Below are positions 7,098 to 12,945 of a stretch of 12,945 nt of DNA, one piece after another; positions within the stretch are counted from its first letter, which is position 1, and every line of letters begins with the position of its first letter. This DNA comes from CAXTEJ01 sp964243295 (lineage in GTDB: Bacteria > Actinomycetota > Actinomycetes > Actinomycetales > Angustibacteraceae): contig CAXTEJ010000077.1 in assembly GCA_964243295.1 (NCBI GenBank), positions 1-12,945 on the forward strand, written 5' to 3'. The translations under genes and the position numbers were made by a program. The notes under the pieces are model-generated. The model had not been told where the DNA came from. It did no database searches and was given only the letters and a program-made list of their open reading frames with translations.

Positions 7098-8120
7098 GTG
7101 ACGTCGACGCGGGCCGAGGCGCCGACCACACCGTCGCAGTCCGCCACCGGCGACGCCATCACCACCCGTGGCCTGACCAAGCGCTTCCGCAGCGGTCAGG
7201 TCGCGGTCGACGGCCTTGACCTGGCCGTGCCGCGCGGCACCGTCTACGGGTTCCTCGGGCCCAACGGCTCGGGCAAGACGACGACCATCCGGATGCTGCT
7301 GGGGCTGGTCGCGCCGACGTCCGGCGACCACGACCTGCTCGGCACGCCGATGCCAGGTGGCGGCGCCGGCGTGCTGCCGCGGGTGGGGGCGCTCGTCGAG
7401 GGCCCGGCCTTCCACCCCTACCTCAGCGGCCGCGCCAACCTGCTGCGCCTCGACGCGGCCGACCGCACGGTCGGCGCGGGCGGCGCCCGGCGCCGCGCCG
7501 ACGAGGCCCTCGAGCGGGTCGGCCTGTCGGCGGCCGCCGGCAAGCGCTACCGCAACTACTCCCTCGGCATGCGCCAGCGCCTCGGCCTCGCCGGCGCGCT
7601 GCTGCGCCCCCGCGAGCTGCTGGTGCTCGACGAGCCGACCAACGGACTCGACCCGCAGGGCACGCGGGAGGTGCGGGCGCTGGTGCGCGAGCTCGCCGGC
7701 GACGGCACGACCGTCTTCCTGTCGTCGCACCTGCTGAGCGAGATCGAGCTGATGTGCCGCCACGTCGGGGTCATGAGCCACGGCCGCCTGGTCTTCCAGG
7801 GCACGATGGCCGACCTGCGGCGCCGGGCCGCCGCGCGGGTGCGGGTCGAGACCGACCGTCCCGCCCAGGCCGCCGAGGTCATGCGCCGCCTCGGGACGTC
7901 GGCCCCGACCTTCCCCGCACCGGCCGACGGAGCCGCGGGCGGGGTGCGACCCGTCGTCGCCGAGCTGGCCGACGGCGCGGGCCAGCCGGTGGCGACAGCG
8001 GTCCTCGCCCAGCAGCTGGTCGCGGCCGGCGTCGCGGTGCACCAGCTGGTGGTCGAGCGCCCCGACCTCGAGGACCTGTTCGTCCAGCTCACCGGGGAGG
8101 GCTTCGATGTCGACGAGTGA
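7098..8120 (+). CDS. ABC-2 exporter ATPase, E-loop type (second copy)
   Basis: ATPase of 340 residues, a clear paralogue of the 934-1959 protein. Walker A GPNGSGKT (54-61), signature YSLGMRQRL (154-162), Walker B LLVLDEP (174-180), NGLDP and switch H211 in SSHLL are all present. As in the first copy, the Q-loop has glutamate (GALVEGP, E101), placing it in the BcrA/LanF-like group. A regulatory-type C-terminal extension of about 110 residues follows, ending in DLEDLFVQLTGE, which is typical of this class. The start is GTG 7098, 5 bases after the stop of the LolA-like gene. There is no strong ribosome binding site, so translation is probably coupled to the upstream gene. The stop overlaps the permease start by 14 bases. 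The three genes read as one operon. Confidence 0.93.
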   Translation: MTSTRAEAPTTPSQSATGDAITTRGLTKRFRSGQVAVDGLDLAVPRGTVYGFLGPNGSGKTTTIRMLLGLVAPTSGDHDLLGTPMPGGGAGVLPRVGALVEGPAFHPYLSGRANLLRLDAADRTVGAGGARRRADEALERVGLSAAAGKRYRNYSLGMRQRLGLAGALLRPRELLVLDEPTNGLDPQGTREVRALVRELAGDGTTVFLSSHLLSEIELMCRHVGVMSHGRLVFQGTMADLRRRAAARVRVETDRPAQAAEVMRRLGTSAPTFPAPADGAAGGVRPVVAELADGAGQPVATAVLAQQLVAAGVAVHQLVVERPDLEDLFVQLTGEGFDVDE

Positions 8121-8973
8121 GCTGGTCGCCGGGCCGTCAGCACCCCCGGCGCGCAGCGCCCCGCTGCGGCTGCTCCGCTCCGAGCTGCGGCTGGTGTTCG
8201 GCCGGCGCCGCAACCAGGCGCTGCTCGTCGTGCTGTCGCTGGCGCCCATCCTCATCGGCGTCGCGGTGCGGGTGTCGTCGAACGGCGGGGGCGGGGGCGG
8301 CGGCCCGGCCTTCATCAACCAGATCACCGAGAACGGGCTGTTCCTCGCCTTCACGGCGCTGACCGTGACGCTGCCCTTCTTCCTGCCGCTGTCGGTGTCG
8401 GTCGTGGCGGGCGAGTCCATCGCCGGCGAGGCGAGCACCGGCACGCTGCGCAACCTGCTGGTCGTGCCGGTGGGCCGCACCCGGCTGCTGCTGGTGAAGT
8501 ACGCGTCGGTCGTCGCCTTCGCGCTCGCCTCGGCGCTGGTGGTGTGGGGCGTCGGGCTGCTCGTCGGGCTGGCGCTGTTCCCCCGCGGCGAGGTGACCCT
8601 GCTGTCGGGCACCACGGTGTCGCTCGCCGAGGCGCTCGGCCGGGCGCTGCTCGTCGCGCTGTACGTCGGCGCGATGCTCGCCGGCGTCGCCGCCATCGGG
8701 GTGTTCATGTCGACCCTCACCGAGGTGCCGATGGGCGCGATGGCCGCCACGGCGGTGCTGACGCTCGTGTTCGAGATCGTCGGTGCCGTGCCGCAGGTGC
8801 GGGGGCTCTGGCCCTACCTGATCACCAACCCGTGGTTCGCGTTCGGCGACCTGCTGCGCTCGCCGGTGCCCACCCACGACATGGCCGTCGGGCTGCTGAC
8901 CCAGGCGAGCTACGCCGCGATCTTCCTGTCCCTCGCCTGGGCGCGCCTGACGACCAAGGACGTGAGCAGCTAG
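8107..8973 (+). CDS. ABC-2 type permease of the LolA-linked exporter
   Basis: Integral membrane subunit of 288 residues paired with the ATPase that it overlaps by 14 bases. About six hydrophobic helices can be drawn, at roughly 37-58, 75-98, 122-150, 175-200, 208-230 and 255-280. The first extracellular loop has a run of seven glycines. The conserved ABC-2 segment SVVAGESIAGEASTGTLRNL lies between helices 2 and 3; this matches the family-wide E..GT...L pattern. ATG 8107 is preceded by GGGGAGG at optimal spacing. It is shorter than the permease at 1956-3062 and lacks that protein's large polar loop, so the two exporters probably differ in substrate. The LolA-like protein encoded upstream is its likely extracytoplasmic partner. 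Confidence 0.88.
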   Translation: MSTSELVAGPSAPPARSAPLRLLRSELRLVFGRRRNQALLVVLSLAPILIGVAVRVSSNGGGGGGGPAFINQITENGLFLAFTALTVTLPFFLPLSVSVVAGESIAGEASTGTLRNLLVVPVGRTRLLLVKYASVVAFALASALVVWGVGLLVGLALFPRGEVTLLSGTTVSLAEALGRALLVALYVGAMLAGVAAIGVFMSTLTEVPMGAMAATAVLTLVFEIVGAVPQVRGLWPYLITNPWFAFGDLLRSPVPTHDMAVGLLTQASYAAIFLSLAWARLTTKDVSS

Positions 8974-9032
8974 GTGAACGGCGCGACAACGGGCGATGGC
9001 CGTATCTCCGACGCTGTGAGATCTTCAAGGCT

Positions 9033-10835
9033 GTGACGACCCACACCGGCGTGATCGCCGCTCCTGCTGCCCGCAACCTCGTCGACGTGCTGCACGCGAC
9101 CGTCACGGCTTCGCCGGGCAAGGCGCTCTTCGGCCGGCGCTCGTCGTCCGGCTTCGACGACGTCACGGCGCAGCAGTTCGGCGACCAGGTGCGGGCGCTC
9201 GCGAAGGGGTTCGTGGCCGCGGGGGTGGCCGCCGGCGACCGGGTCGGCATCATGTCGAAGACCCGCTACGAGTGGACGCTCGTCGACTTCGCGCTGTGGA
9301 CCGCCGGCGCCGTGAGCGTCCCGATCTACGAGACCTCCTCCCCCACCCAGGTGTCGTGGATCCTGGGCGACGCCGAGGCCGTCGGGTGCGTCGTCGAGAG
9401 CCGCGGCCACGCGACCCGGCTGACCGGCGTCCGCGACCAGCTGCCGGCGCTGCGGGAGGTCTGGCAGATCGAGGACGGCTCGCTCGACGCCCTCGCTGCC
9501 GGCGGCACCGACGTCCCCGACGCCGAGCTCGAGACCCGTCGCCAGGCGCTCACGCCGCAGTCGCTCGCCACGCTGATCTACACCTCCGGCACGACCGGGC
9601 GCCCTAAGGGCTGCATGCTCACGCACGGCAGCTTCCTGGCCGAGTGCTCGAGCGCCGTCGAGGTGCTGCCCGAGCTGTTCGAGCGCGAGGACGCCTCGAC
9701 GCTGCTGTTCCTGCCGCTCGCCCACGTGTTCGGCCGGATGATCCAGGTCGCCGTCATCATGCGCGGCGTCCGGCTCGCCCACAGCGACCCCGCGCGCCTG
9801 GTCAAGGACCTCGCGGCGTTCTCGCCCACGTTCGTGCTGTCGGTGCCGCAGGTCTTCGAGAAGATCTACGAGACCGCCCGCCGCAAGGCCGTCGCCGACG
9901 GCAAGGGCCGCATCTTCGAGCTCGCGAGCACCACCGCCTCGCGCTACAGCACCGCGATGGACGCCGGCGGGCCCGGCCTGCTGCTGCGCGCCCAGCACGC
10001 GGTGTTCGACCGGCTGGTCTACAGCAAGCTGCGCGCCGCGTTCGGCGGTCGCGCCGAGTGGGCCGTCTCGGGCGGCGCACCGCTCGGCGCTCGCCTCGGG
10101 CACTTCTTCCGCGGCATCGGCGTCACGGTGCTCGAGGGTTACGGCCTGACCGAGACGACGGCCGCGGCGACGGTCAACACCCGCGCCGGCACCCGCATCG
10201 GCACCGTGGGGCGCGCGCTGCCGCGCTTCGAGGTGCGCACCGCCGAGGACGGCGAGATCTGCGTGCGGGGGGGTCACGTGTTCACCGGGTACTGGCGCGA
10301 CGAGGCCGCGACCCGCGAGGTGCTCGACGCCGACGGCTGGTTCCGCACCGGCGACCTCGGCTCGCTGGACGCCGACGGCTTCCTCACGATTACCGGCCGG
10401 TCCAAGGAGATCATCGTCACGGCGGGGGGCAAGAACGTCGCTCCCGCGGCGCTCGAGGACGTCGTCCGCGCCTCGCCGGTCGTCGCCCAGGCCATGGTCG
10501 TCGGCGACCAGCGCACCTACGTCGCGGCGCTCGTGACCCTCGACCAGGAGTCGCTGGACGCCTGGCTCGCCGAGCAGGGCCGCGCGAGCGCGCCCGTCGC
10601 GCAGCTGACCGACGACCCACAGCTGCGCGCCGCGGTGCAGAGCGCCGTCGACGCGGCCAACGCCACCGTGAGCGGGCCCGAGCAGATCCGTCGGTTCCGC
10701 ATCCTGGCGAGCGCCTGGACCGAGGACTCCGGCCACCTCACTCCGACCCTCAAGCTCAAGCGGAGCAAGGTGATGGCCGACTTCGCGCAGGACGTCGAGG
10801 CGCTGTACGCCACGGCCGCCTCGGCGAGTCGATGA
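9033..10835 (+). CDS. Long-chain fatty-acid CoA ligase, FadD15-like
   Basis: Activates fatty acids with ATP and coenzyme A to acyl-CoA. The 600-residue length equals that of mycobacterial FadD15, and the RYEW...DFA...VP.YETSS..QV.W N-terminal block is shared with it. ANL-superfamily motifs in order are the P-loop YTSGTTGRPKG (183-193), YGLTETT (370-376), GWFRTGDLG with D441, GRSKE (455-459) and the C-terminal LTPTLKLKR (569-577) carrying the adenylation lysine region. All key residues are present. I use GTG 9033, which has AAGG 2 bases upstream; GTG 9051 is an alternative. It follows the exporter operon after 59 bases with no clear terminator, so read-through is possible. Its stop overlaps a mini-ORF leading into the next gene. 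It probably works at the membrane on imported or recycled fatty acids. Confidence 0.95.
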   Translation: MTTHTGVIAAPAARNLVDVLHATVTASPGKALFGRRSSSGFDDVTAQQFGDQVRALAKGFVAAGVAAGDRVGIMSKTRYEWTLVDFALWTAGAVSVPIYETSSPTQVSWILGDAEAVGCVVESRGHATRLTGVRDQLPALREVWQIEDGSLDALAAGGTDVPDAELETRRQALTPQSLATLIYTSGTTGRPKGCMLTHGSFLAECSSAVEVLPELFEREDASTLLFLPLAHVFGRMIQVAVIMRGVRLAHSDPARLVKDLAAFSPTFVLSVPQVFEKIYETARRKAVADGKGRIFELASTTASRYSTAMDAGGPGLLLRAQHAVFDRLVYSKLRAAFGGRAEWAVSGGAPLGARLGHFFRGIGVTVLEGYGLTETTAAATVNTRAGTRIGTVGRALPRFEVRTAEDGEICVRGGHVFTGYWRDEAATREVLDADGWFRTGDLGSLDADGFLTITGRSKEIIVTAGGKNVAPAALEDVVRASPVVAQAMVVGDQRTYVAALVTLDQESLDAWLAEQGRASAPVAQLTDDPQLRAAVQSAVDAANATVSGPEQIRRFRILASAWTEDSGHLTPTLKLKRSKVMADFAQDVEALYATAASASR

Positions 10836-10855
10836 CGGTGACGTCACCGTGGTGA
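10832..10855 (+). other. Seven-codon mini-ORF linking two genes
   Basis: ATG 10832 overlaps the stop of the acyl-CoA synthetase (ATGA), encodes MTVTSPW and ends in a TGA that overlaps GTG 10852 of the next gene (GTGA). This chain would let a terminating ribosome re-initiate twice and reach the small membrane protein gene, which lacks its own ribosome binding site. Seen in sequence; whether it is translated is unknown. Confidence 0.3.
10835..10850. repeat. Perfect 16-bp palindrome at the gene junction
   Basis: ACGGTGACGTCACCGT is a perfect inverted repeat filling the gap between the acyl-CoA synthetase stop and the next start. It could be an operator or simply chance in GC-rich DNA. With no loop it would form a poor RNA hairpin. 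Confidence 0.5.
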
Positions 10856-11124
10856 GGTACCTGCCCGGCATCCTGCTCGCCGCGCTGCTGGTCTACTGCC
10901 TCGTCGACTGCATCCAGACCCCGCGCGAGGCGGTGCGCCACCTGCCCAAGGCGCTGTGGGTCGCGCTCATCGTGCTGCTGCCGCCGTTCGGCCCGATCGG
11001 CTGGCTGCTCGCCGGGCGGCCCGACGGCTCGTCGGCCGGCCCGGGCGGCGCGCCCCGCGGCCCGCAGGGGCCAGATGACGACCCCGACTTCCTGCGGGGG
11101 CTGGGGCGCGACCCCAGAACGTGA
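10852..11124 (+). CDS. Small two-helix membrane protein, PLDc_N type
   Basis: A protein of 90 residues with two membrane helices, at about 4-20 and 32-52, joined by the conserved-looking DCIQTPREAVRHLPKALW. The PPFGPIGWLL stretch in helix 2 is the hallmark of the PLDc_N domain, named after the N-terminal membrane anchor of cardiolipin synthases and phospholipase D proteins. Actinobacteria have many stand-alone small proteins of this kind with no known activity. A charged glycine/proline/aspartate tail of about 35 residues follows. GTG 10852 is chosen because it overlaps the mini-ORF stop; GTG 10849, one codon earlier, is equally readable. No Shine-Dalgarno sequence precedes either. A strong hairpin lies directly after the stop, so it probably ends the operon with the acyl-CoA synthetase. 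Its function is unknown. Confidence 0.8.
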   Translation: MRYLPGILLAALLVYCLVDCIQTPREAVRHLPKALWVALIVLLPPFGPIGWLLAGRPDGSSAGPGGAPRGPQGPDDDPDFLRGLGRDPRT

Positions 11125-11125
11125 G

Positions 11126-11146
11126 CGGTGGGCTCGTCGCCCACCG
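11126..11146 (+). terminator. Hairpin after the PLDc_N gene
   Basis: CGGTGGGC (11126-11133) and GCCCACCG (11139-11146) form a perfect 8-bp stem with the loop TCGTC, starting 2 bases after the stop. A second hairpin, CTGGGG/CCCCAG (11101-11117), sits just before it inside the 3' end of the gene. There is no T-run. It probably terminates the 9033-11124 unit. Confidence 0.6.
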
Positions 11147-11197
11147 ACGCGGGCGCGGCCCGGGCCGCGGCTGCCGCGACGCCGGCGTCCTTCGTCG

Positions 11198-11203
11198 TAG
11201 GGT
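11198..11203 (+). promoter_or_regulatory. Possible -10 box of the L,D-transpeptidase promoter
   Basis: TAGGGT fits the TAnnnT form of actinobacterial -10 boxes and occurs in CGTAGGGTGG, a common context. The best -35 candidate is GCGAC near 11176-11180, at roughly the right distance. The expected transcript would begin near 11210, leaving a leader of about 90-125 bases. Just upstream, 11154-11169 is a GC-only 16-base perfect palindrome of uncertain meaning. Confidence 0.35.
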
Positions 11204-11335
11204 GGCCGGTGCTGCCGCTGACCCTGCGACCTGGCGCCCGCGGCTGAGCTCGCCCGCAGGCCGTCCGCGCCGGCGGCCCGACCAGCCGGAGGTGCCGCGA
11301 TCGTCCAGCAGACGTCGCTGCCGCCGCGAGCCCCG

Positions 11336-12130
11336 GTGCGGCGCCCGGTCTCCGCGCGGGTGCGCCGGCGGCGCGCCGGCGCGGCGATGCTGCTGCTGGC
11401 GCTCATCGGTGGCACCACGGCGATGGTCCGCCACGGCGGCCCGGACGACGCGCCGCCGGCCCCCGCACCAGCCGGCACGCCCGCGGCGAGCCGGCCCTCG
11501 TCGTCCGCCCTGCCGGGGGTGACGCCGGCGCCCGTGGCCACCCTCGCTGCCGCCGCATCGCTCGGCCCCCGCGCCGCGTCGACGGTGCCCTCGACCACCT
11601 CGCAGGTCGTCGTCGTCCGCGGTGACGGCGCCGGCTCGGCGGGCGCCACCATCGTGCTCCTCCGGCGCGCGCCGGCGGGGTGGGTGCGCGTCGCGCAGTG
11701 GCGCGGCCACAACGGCGCCAGGGGCTGGACGGCCGACCACCGCGAGGGCGACCTGCGCACTCCAGCGGGCACCTACTCGCTCACCGACGCTGGCGGCCTC
11801 AAGCCCGACCCCGGCACCGCGCTGCCCTACCACCGGTCCCCCTCGTTCGTGCCCACCGGTGACAGCGTCTTCGGCGACAGCCTCGCCGGCAGCTTCGACT
11901 ACGTCGTCGCCGTCGACTACAACCGGCGGGCAGGCCGGTCGCCGCTCGACCCTGCCCGCCCGCTGGGCCGCGACAAGGGCGGCGGCATCTGGCTGCACGT
12001 CGACCACGGCGGCCCCACGCACGGCTGCGTCTCGGTGCCCGAGCCCGGCATGCGCCAGCTGCTCGTCGCGCTCGACCCCCGTGCCCGTCCCGTGGTCGTC
12101 ATGGGCGACCCCGCCTTCCTCGCCGCCTGA
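11336..12130 (+). CDS. Membrane-anchored L,D-transpeptidase (YkuD domain)
   Basis: Cross-links or modifies peptidoglycan outside the membrane, using a catalytic cysteine. The 264-residue protein has a very basic N-terminus, one hydrophobic segment at about 14-30 (signal anchor), an alanine/proline linker to about 85 and a YkuD-type domain at about 90-258. The active-site motif HVDHGGPTHGC is at 221-231, with nucleophile C231 and H229. DLRTPAGTYSLTD, typical of the domain, is at 139-151. No lipobox or LysM domain is seen. The start is unsure. GTG 11336 is the first canonical start, but its ribosome binding site is poor, while a good GGAGG at 11288-11292 sits 7 bases before an in-frame ATC at 11300, which would add 12 residues. 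It converges with the aldo/keto reductase gene, with a repeat-filled gap between them. Confidence 0.9.
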   Translation: MRRPVSARVRRRRAGAAMLLLALIGGTTAMVRHGGPDDAPPAPAPAGTPAASRPSSSALPGVTPAPVATLAAAASLGPRAASTVPSTTSQVVVVRGDGAGSAGATIVLLRRAPAGWVRVAQWRGHNGARGWTADHREGDLRTPAGTYSLTDAGGLKPDPGTALPYHRSPSFVPTGDSVFGDSLAGSFDYVVAVDYNRRAGRSPLDPARPLGRDKGGGIWLHVDHGGPTHGCVSVPEPGMRQLLVALDPRARPVVVMGDPAFLAA

Positions 12131-12143
12131 CCCCGCCCCCGAA

Positions 12144-12204
12144 CCGCCGTGATCATGCAATCCGGCCCACCCCCTCCGCCGTGATCATGCAACTCCGGCT
12201 CACC
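12144..12204. repeat. Two tandem copies of a TGATCATGCA repeat
   Basis: CCGCCGTGATCATGCAA occurs exactly at 12144-12160 and 12176-12192, a 32-base period. Each copy continues into a near-identical tail (TCCGGCCCACC, then C plus TCCGGCTCACC), so about 28 bases are duplicated with one indel and one substitution. An inverted partial copy follows at 12223-12233. The copies are non-coding and lie 13 bases after the L,D-transpeptidase stop. Two copies are too few for a CRISPR array. Confidence 0.85.
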
Positions 12205-12239
12205 GCCGGGCCGGGATCGCACGATCACGGCGGGGGGAG
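12171..12239. repeat. Long stem-loop built from inverted repeat copies
   Basis: CCGCCGTGATC at 12176-12186 pairs perfectly with GATCACGGCGG at 12223-12233. The stem extends outward by a T-G wobble and three C-G pairs (12172-12175 with 12234-12237), and inward after one mismatch by TGC/GCA. The loop holds its own hairpin, CCGGC/GCCGG (12195-12209, loop TCACC). The structure lies between convergent genes and could terminate transcription from both sides, or be a REP-like element. Confidence 0.7.
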
Positions 12240-12328
12240 CGCCACGCCGACATGCAGAAGTCGACCTGAGGGACGCGGCTGAGCACGAACGGCCGGCACG
12301 TCCGCGACTTCTGCCCGCCGGTGTGGCG
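12240..12328. repeat. Second palindromic element, GCAGAAGTCG family
   Basis: The arms 12240-12263 and 12305-12328 are inverted repeats matching at 20 of 24 positions, including a perfect inner GCAGAAGTCG / CGACTTCTGC (12254-12263 and 12305-12314). The spacer holds a further GGACG/CGTCC pair (12271-12275 and 12299-12303). Its sequence is unrelated to the preceding repeat, which it abuts directly. The remaining bases to 12393 are non-coding, with only a weak CGCC/GGCG hairpin at 12371-12382 near the end of the reductase gene. Confidence 0.75.
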
Positions 12329-12393
12329 ACCGCCGGCGTCAACACCGCGCCACCCATTCGCCCACCGCCCCGCCGGACGGCGACACCGCGGCC

Positions 12394-12945
12394 TCAGAAG
12401 CCGGCGACCTCGTGCGGCACGTAGGGCTCCTCGAGCAGGGCCACCTCGTCATCGGTGAGGTGCAGCGAGACGGCCGCGACCGCGTCGTCGAGGTGCTGCT
12501 GCTTGCCGACGCCGACGATGGGAGCGGTGACGACGTCCTTGCCCAGCAGCCAGGCGAGGCCCACCTGGGCGCGTGGGACCCCCCGCTGCTCGGCGACCTG
12601 CGCCACGCGCTCGGCGACGACGCGGTCGCTGCCCGAGGTGTCGTAGAGCGTCTGCCCGAACTGGTCGCTCTGCGAGCGCTGCGTGCTCTCGTCCCAGTCG
12701 CGGGTGAGGCGGCCGCGCGCGAGCGGGCTCCACGGGATGACGCCCACGCCCTGGTCGGCGCACAGCGGCAGCATCTCGCGCTCCTCCTCGCGGTAGAGCA
12801 GGTTGTAGTGGTCCTGCATGGTGGCGAAGCGCGTCCAGCCGTGGAGGTCGGCGAGGTACAGGGCCTGCGCGAACTGCCAGGCCCACATCGACGACGCGCC
12901 GATGTAGCGGGCCTTGCCGGCCTTGACGACGTCGTGCAGCGCCTC
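12394..12945 (-). CDS. Aldo/keto reductase, C-terminal part (runs off the window)
   Basis: NADPH-dependent oxidoreductase of the aldo/keto reductase superfamily, resembling the E. coli YajO / potassium-channel beta-subunit group. Only the last 183 residues are inside the window; the gene enters from the right edge, so the catalytic Asp-Tyr-Lys part and the start are missing. Visible signs are KARYIGASSMW at the beginning, the QDHYNLLYREEEREMLPLC strand and helix, GVIPWSPLARGRL, which contributes to cofactor binding, and the cofactor-end segment TAPIVGVGKQQHLDDAV. The closing LEEPYVPHEVAGF is very characteristic of this subfamily. The physiological substrate cannot be told. It converges on the L,D-transpeptidase gene across a 263-base repeat region. 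Nothing in the visible part looks damaged. Confidence 0.93.
   Translation of the reverse strand, partial: EALHDVVKAGKARYIGASSMWAWQFAQALYLADLHGWTRFATMQDHYNLLYREEEREMLPLCADQGVGVIPWSPLARGRLTRDWDESTQRSQSDQFGQTLYDTSGSDRVVAERVAQVAEQRGVPRAQVGLAWLLGKDVVTAPIVGVGKQQHLDDAVAAVSLHLTDDEVALLEEPYVPHEVAGF

Noticed and set aside
5871..8750. 959-codon open frame on the minus strand opposite the LolA/ABC operon
   Set aside because: Its translation is low-complexity with no recognisable domain, while the plus strand carries three genes with clear motifs. Long antisense frames arise from third-position G/C bias.
8974..9032. Promoter or terminator between the permease and the acyl-CoA synthetase
   Set aside because: Only a weak ACGGC/GCCGT pair and a poorly spaced GACA element are visible; neither meets a reasonable threshold.
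8970..10871. 633-codon minus-strand frame opposite the acyl-CoA synthetase
   Set aside because: It mirrors a fully motif-complete gene and has no family features.
11154..11169. 16-base GC-only palindrome upstream of the L,D-transpeptidase
   Set aside because: A perfect palindrome made only of G and C is easily produced by chance in DNA this GC-rich; nothing else supports a site.
12144..12233. CRISPR-like repeats
   Set aside because: There are only two direct copies, no distinct spacers, the tails are also duplicated and there are no cas genes; they fit a palindromic intergenic repeat better.

Overview
The window is about 13 kb of very GC-rich, tightly packed DNA with strong third-position G/C bias, frequent GTG starts and an acyl-CoA synthetase of the mycobacterial FadD15 type. 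This points to a chromosome segment of a high-GC Gram-positive actinobacterium (Actinomycetota). I cannot fix the family from sequence alone. No rRNA, tRNA, transposase, integrase, phage gene or CRISPR array is visible.

Layout. (1) 49-825: pstB, the ATPase of the high-affinity phosphate importer and presumably the last gene of a pst operon that starts outside the window; a clean hairpin follows it. (2) 934-3062: a two-gene ABC-2 exporter cassette (ATPase and permease, ATGA overlap), closed by another hairpin. (3) 3283-3483: a small CxxC protein of unknown function, running into (4) 5052-3502 on the minus strand: a membrane-anchored metallophosphoesterase whose catalytic domain is predicted to lie outside the cell. 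(5) 5832-5200, minus strand: a conserved-looking soluble helical protein of unknown function, divergent from (6) 5995-8973: a three-gene operon of a LolA/RseB-like exported protein, a second E-loop ABC ATPase and its ABC-2 permease. (7) 9033-11124: a FadD15-like long-chain acyl-CoA synthetase apparently translationally coupled to a small two-helix membrane protein of PLDc_N type, followed by a hairpin. (8) 11336-12130: a membrane-anchored L,D-transpeptidase (YkuD domain). (9) 12131-12393: a non-coding block between convergent genes, filled with two different palindromic repeat elements. (10) 12945-12394, minus strand: the C-terminal part of an aldo/keto reductase that runs off the window.

Most genes act at the envelope: phosphate import, a probable extracellular phosphatase, two exporters of the BcrA/LanF-like class, a lipoprotein-carrier-like protein, fatty-acid activation and peptidoglycan cross-linking. 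The most unusual items are the composite palindromic repeat block at 12144-12328, the LolA-like/E-loop ABC triad in what should be a monoderm bacterium, the 7-codon coupling mini-ORF with its 16-bp palindrome at 10832-10855, and the possible non-canonical ATC start of the L,D-transpeptidase. I see no clearly new defence or mobile system; most of the window is ordinary actinobacterial chromosome.
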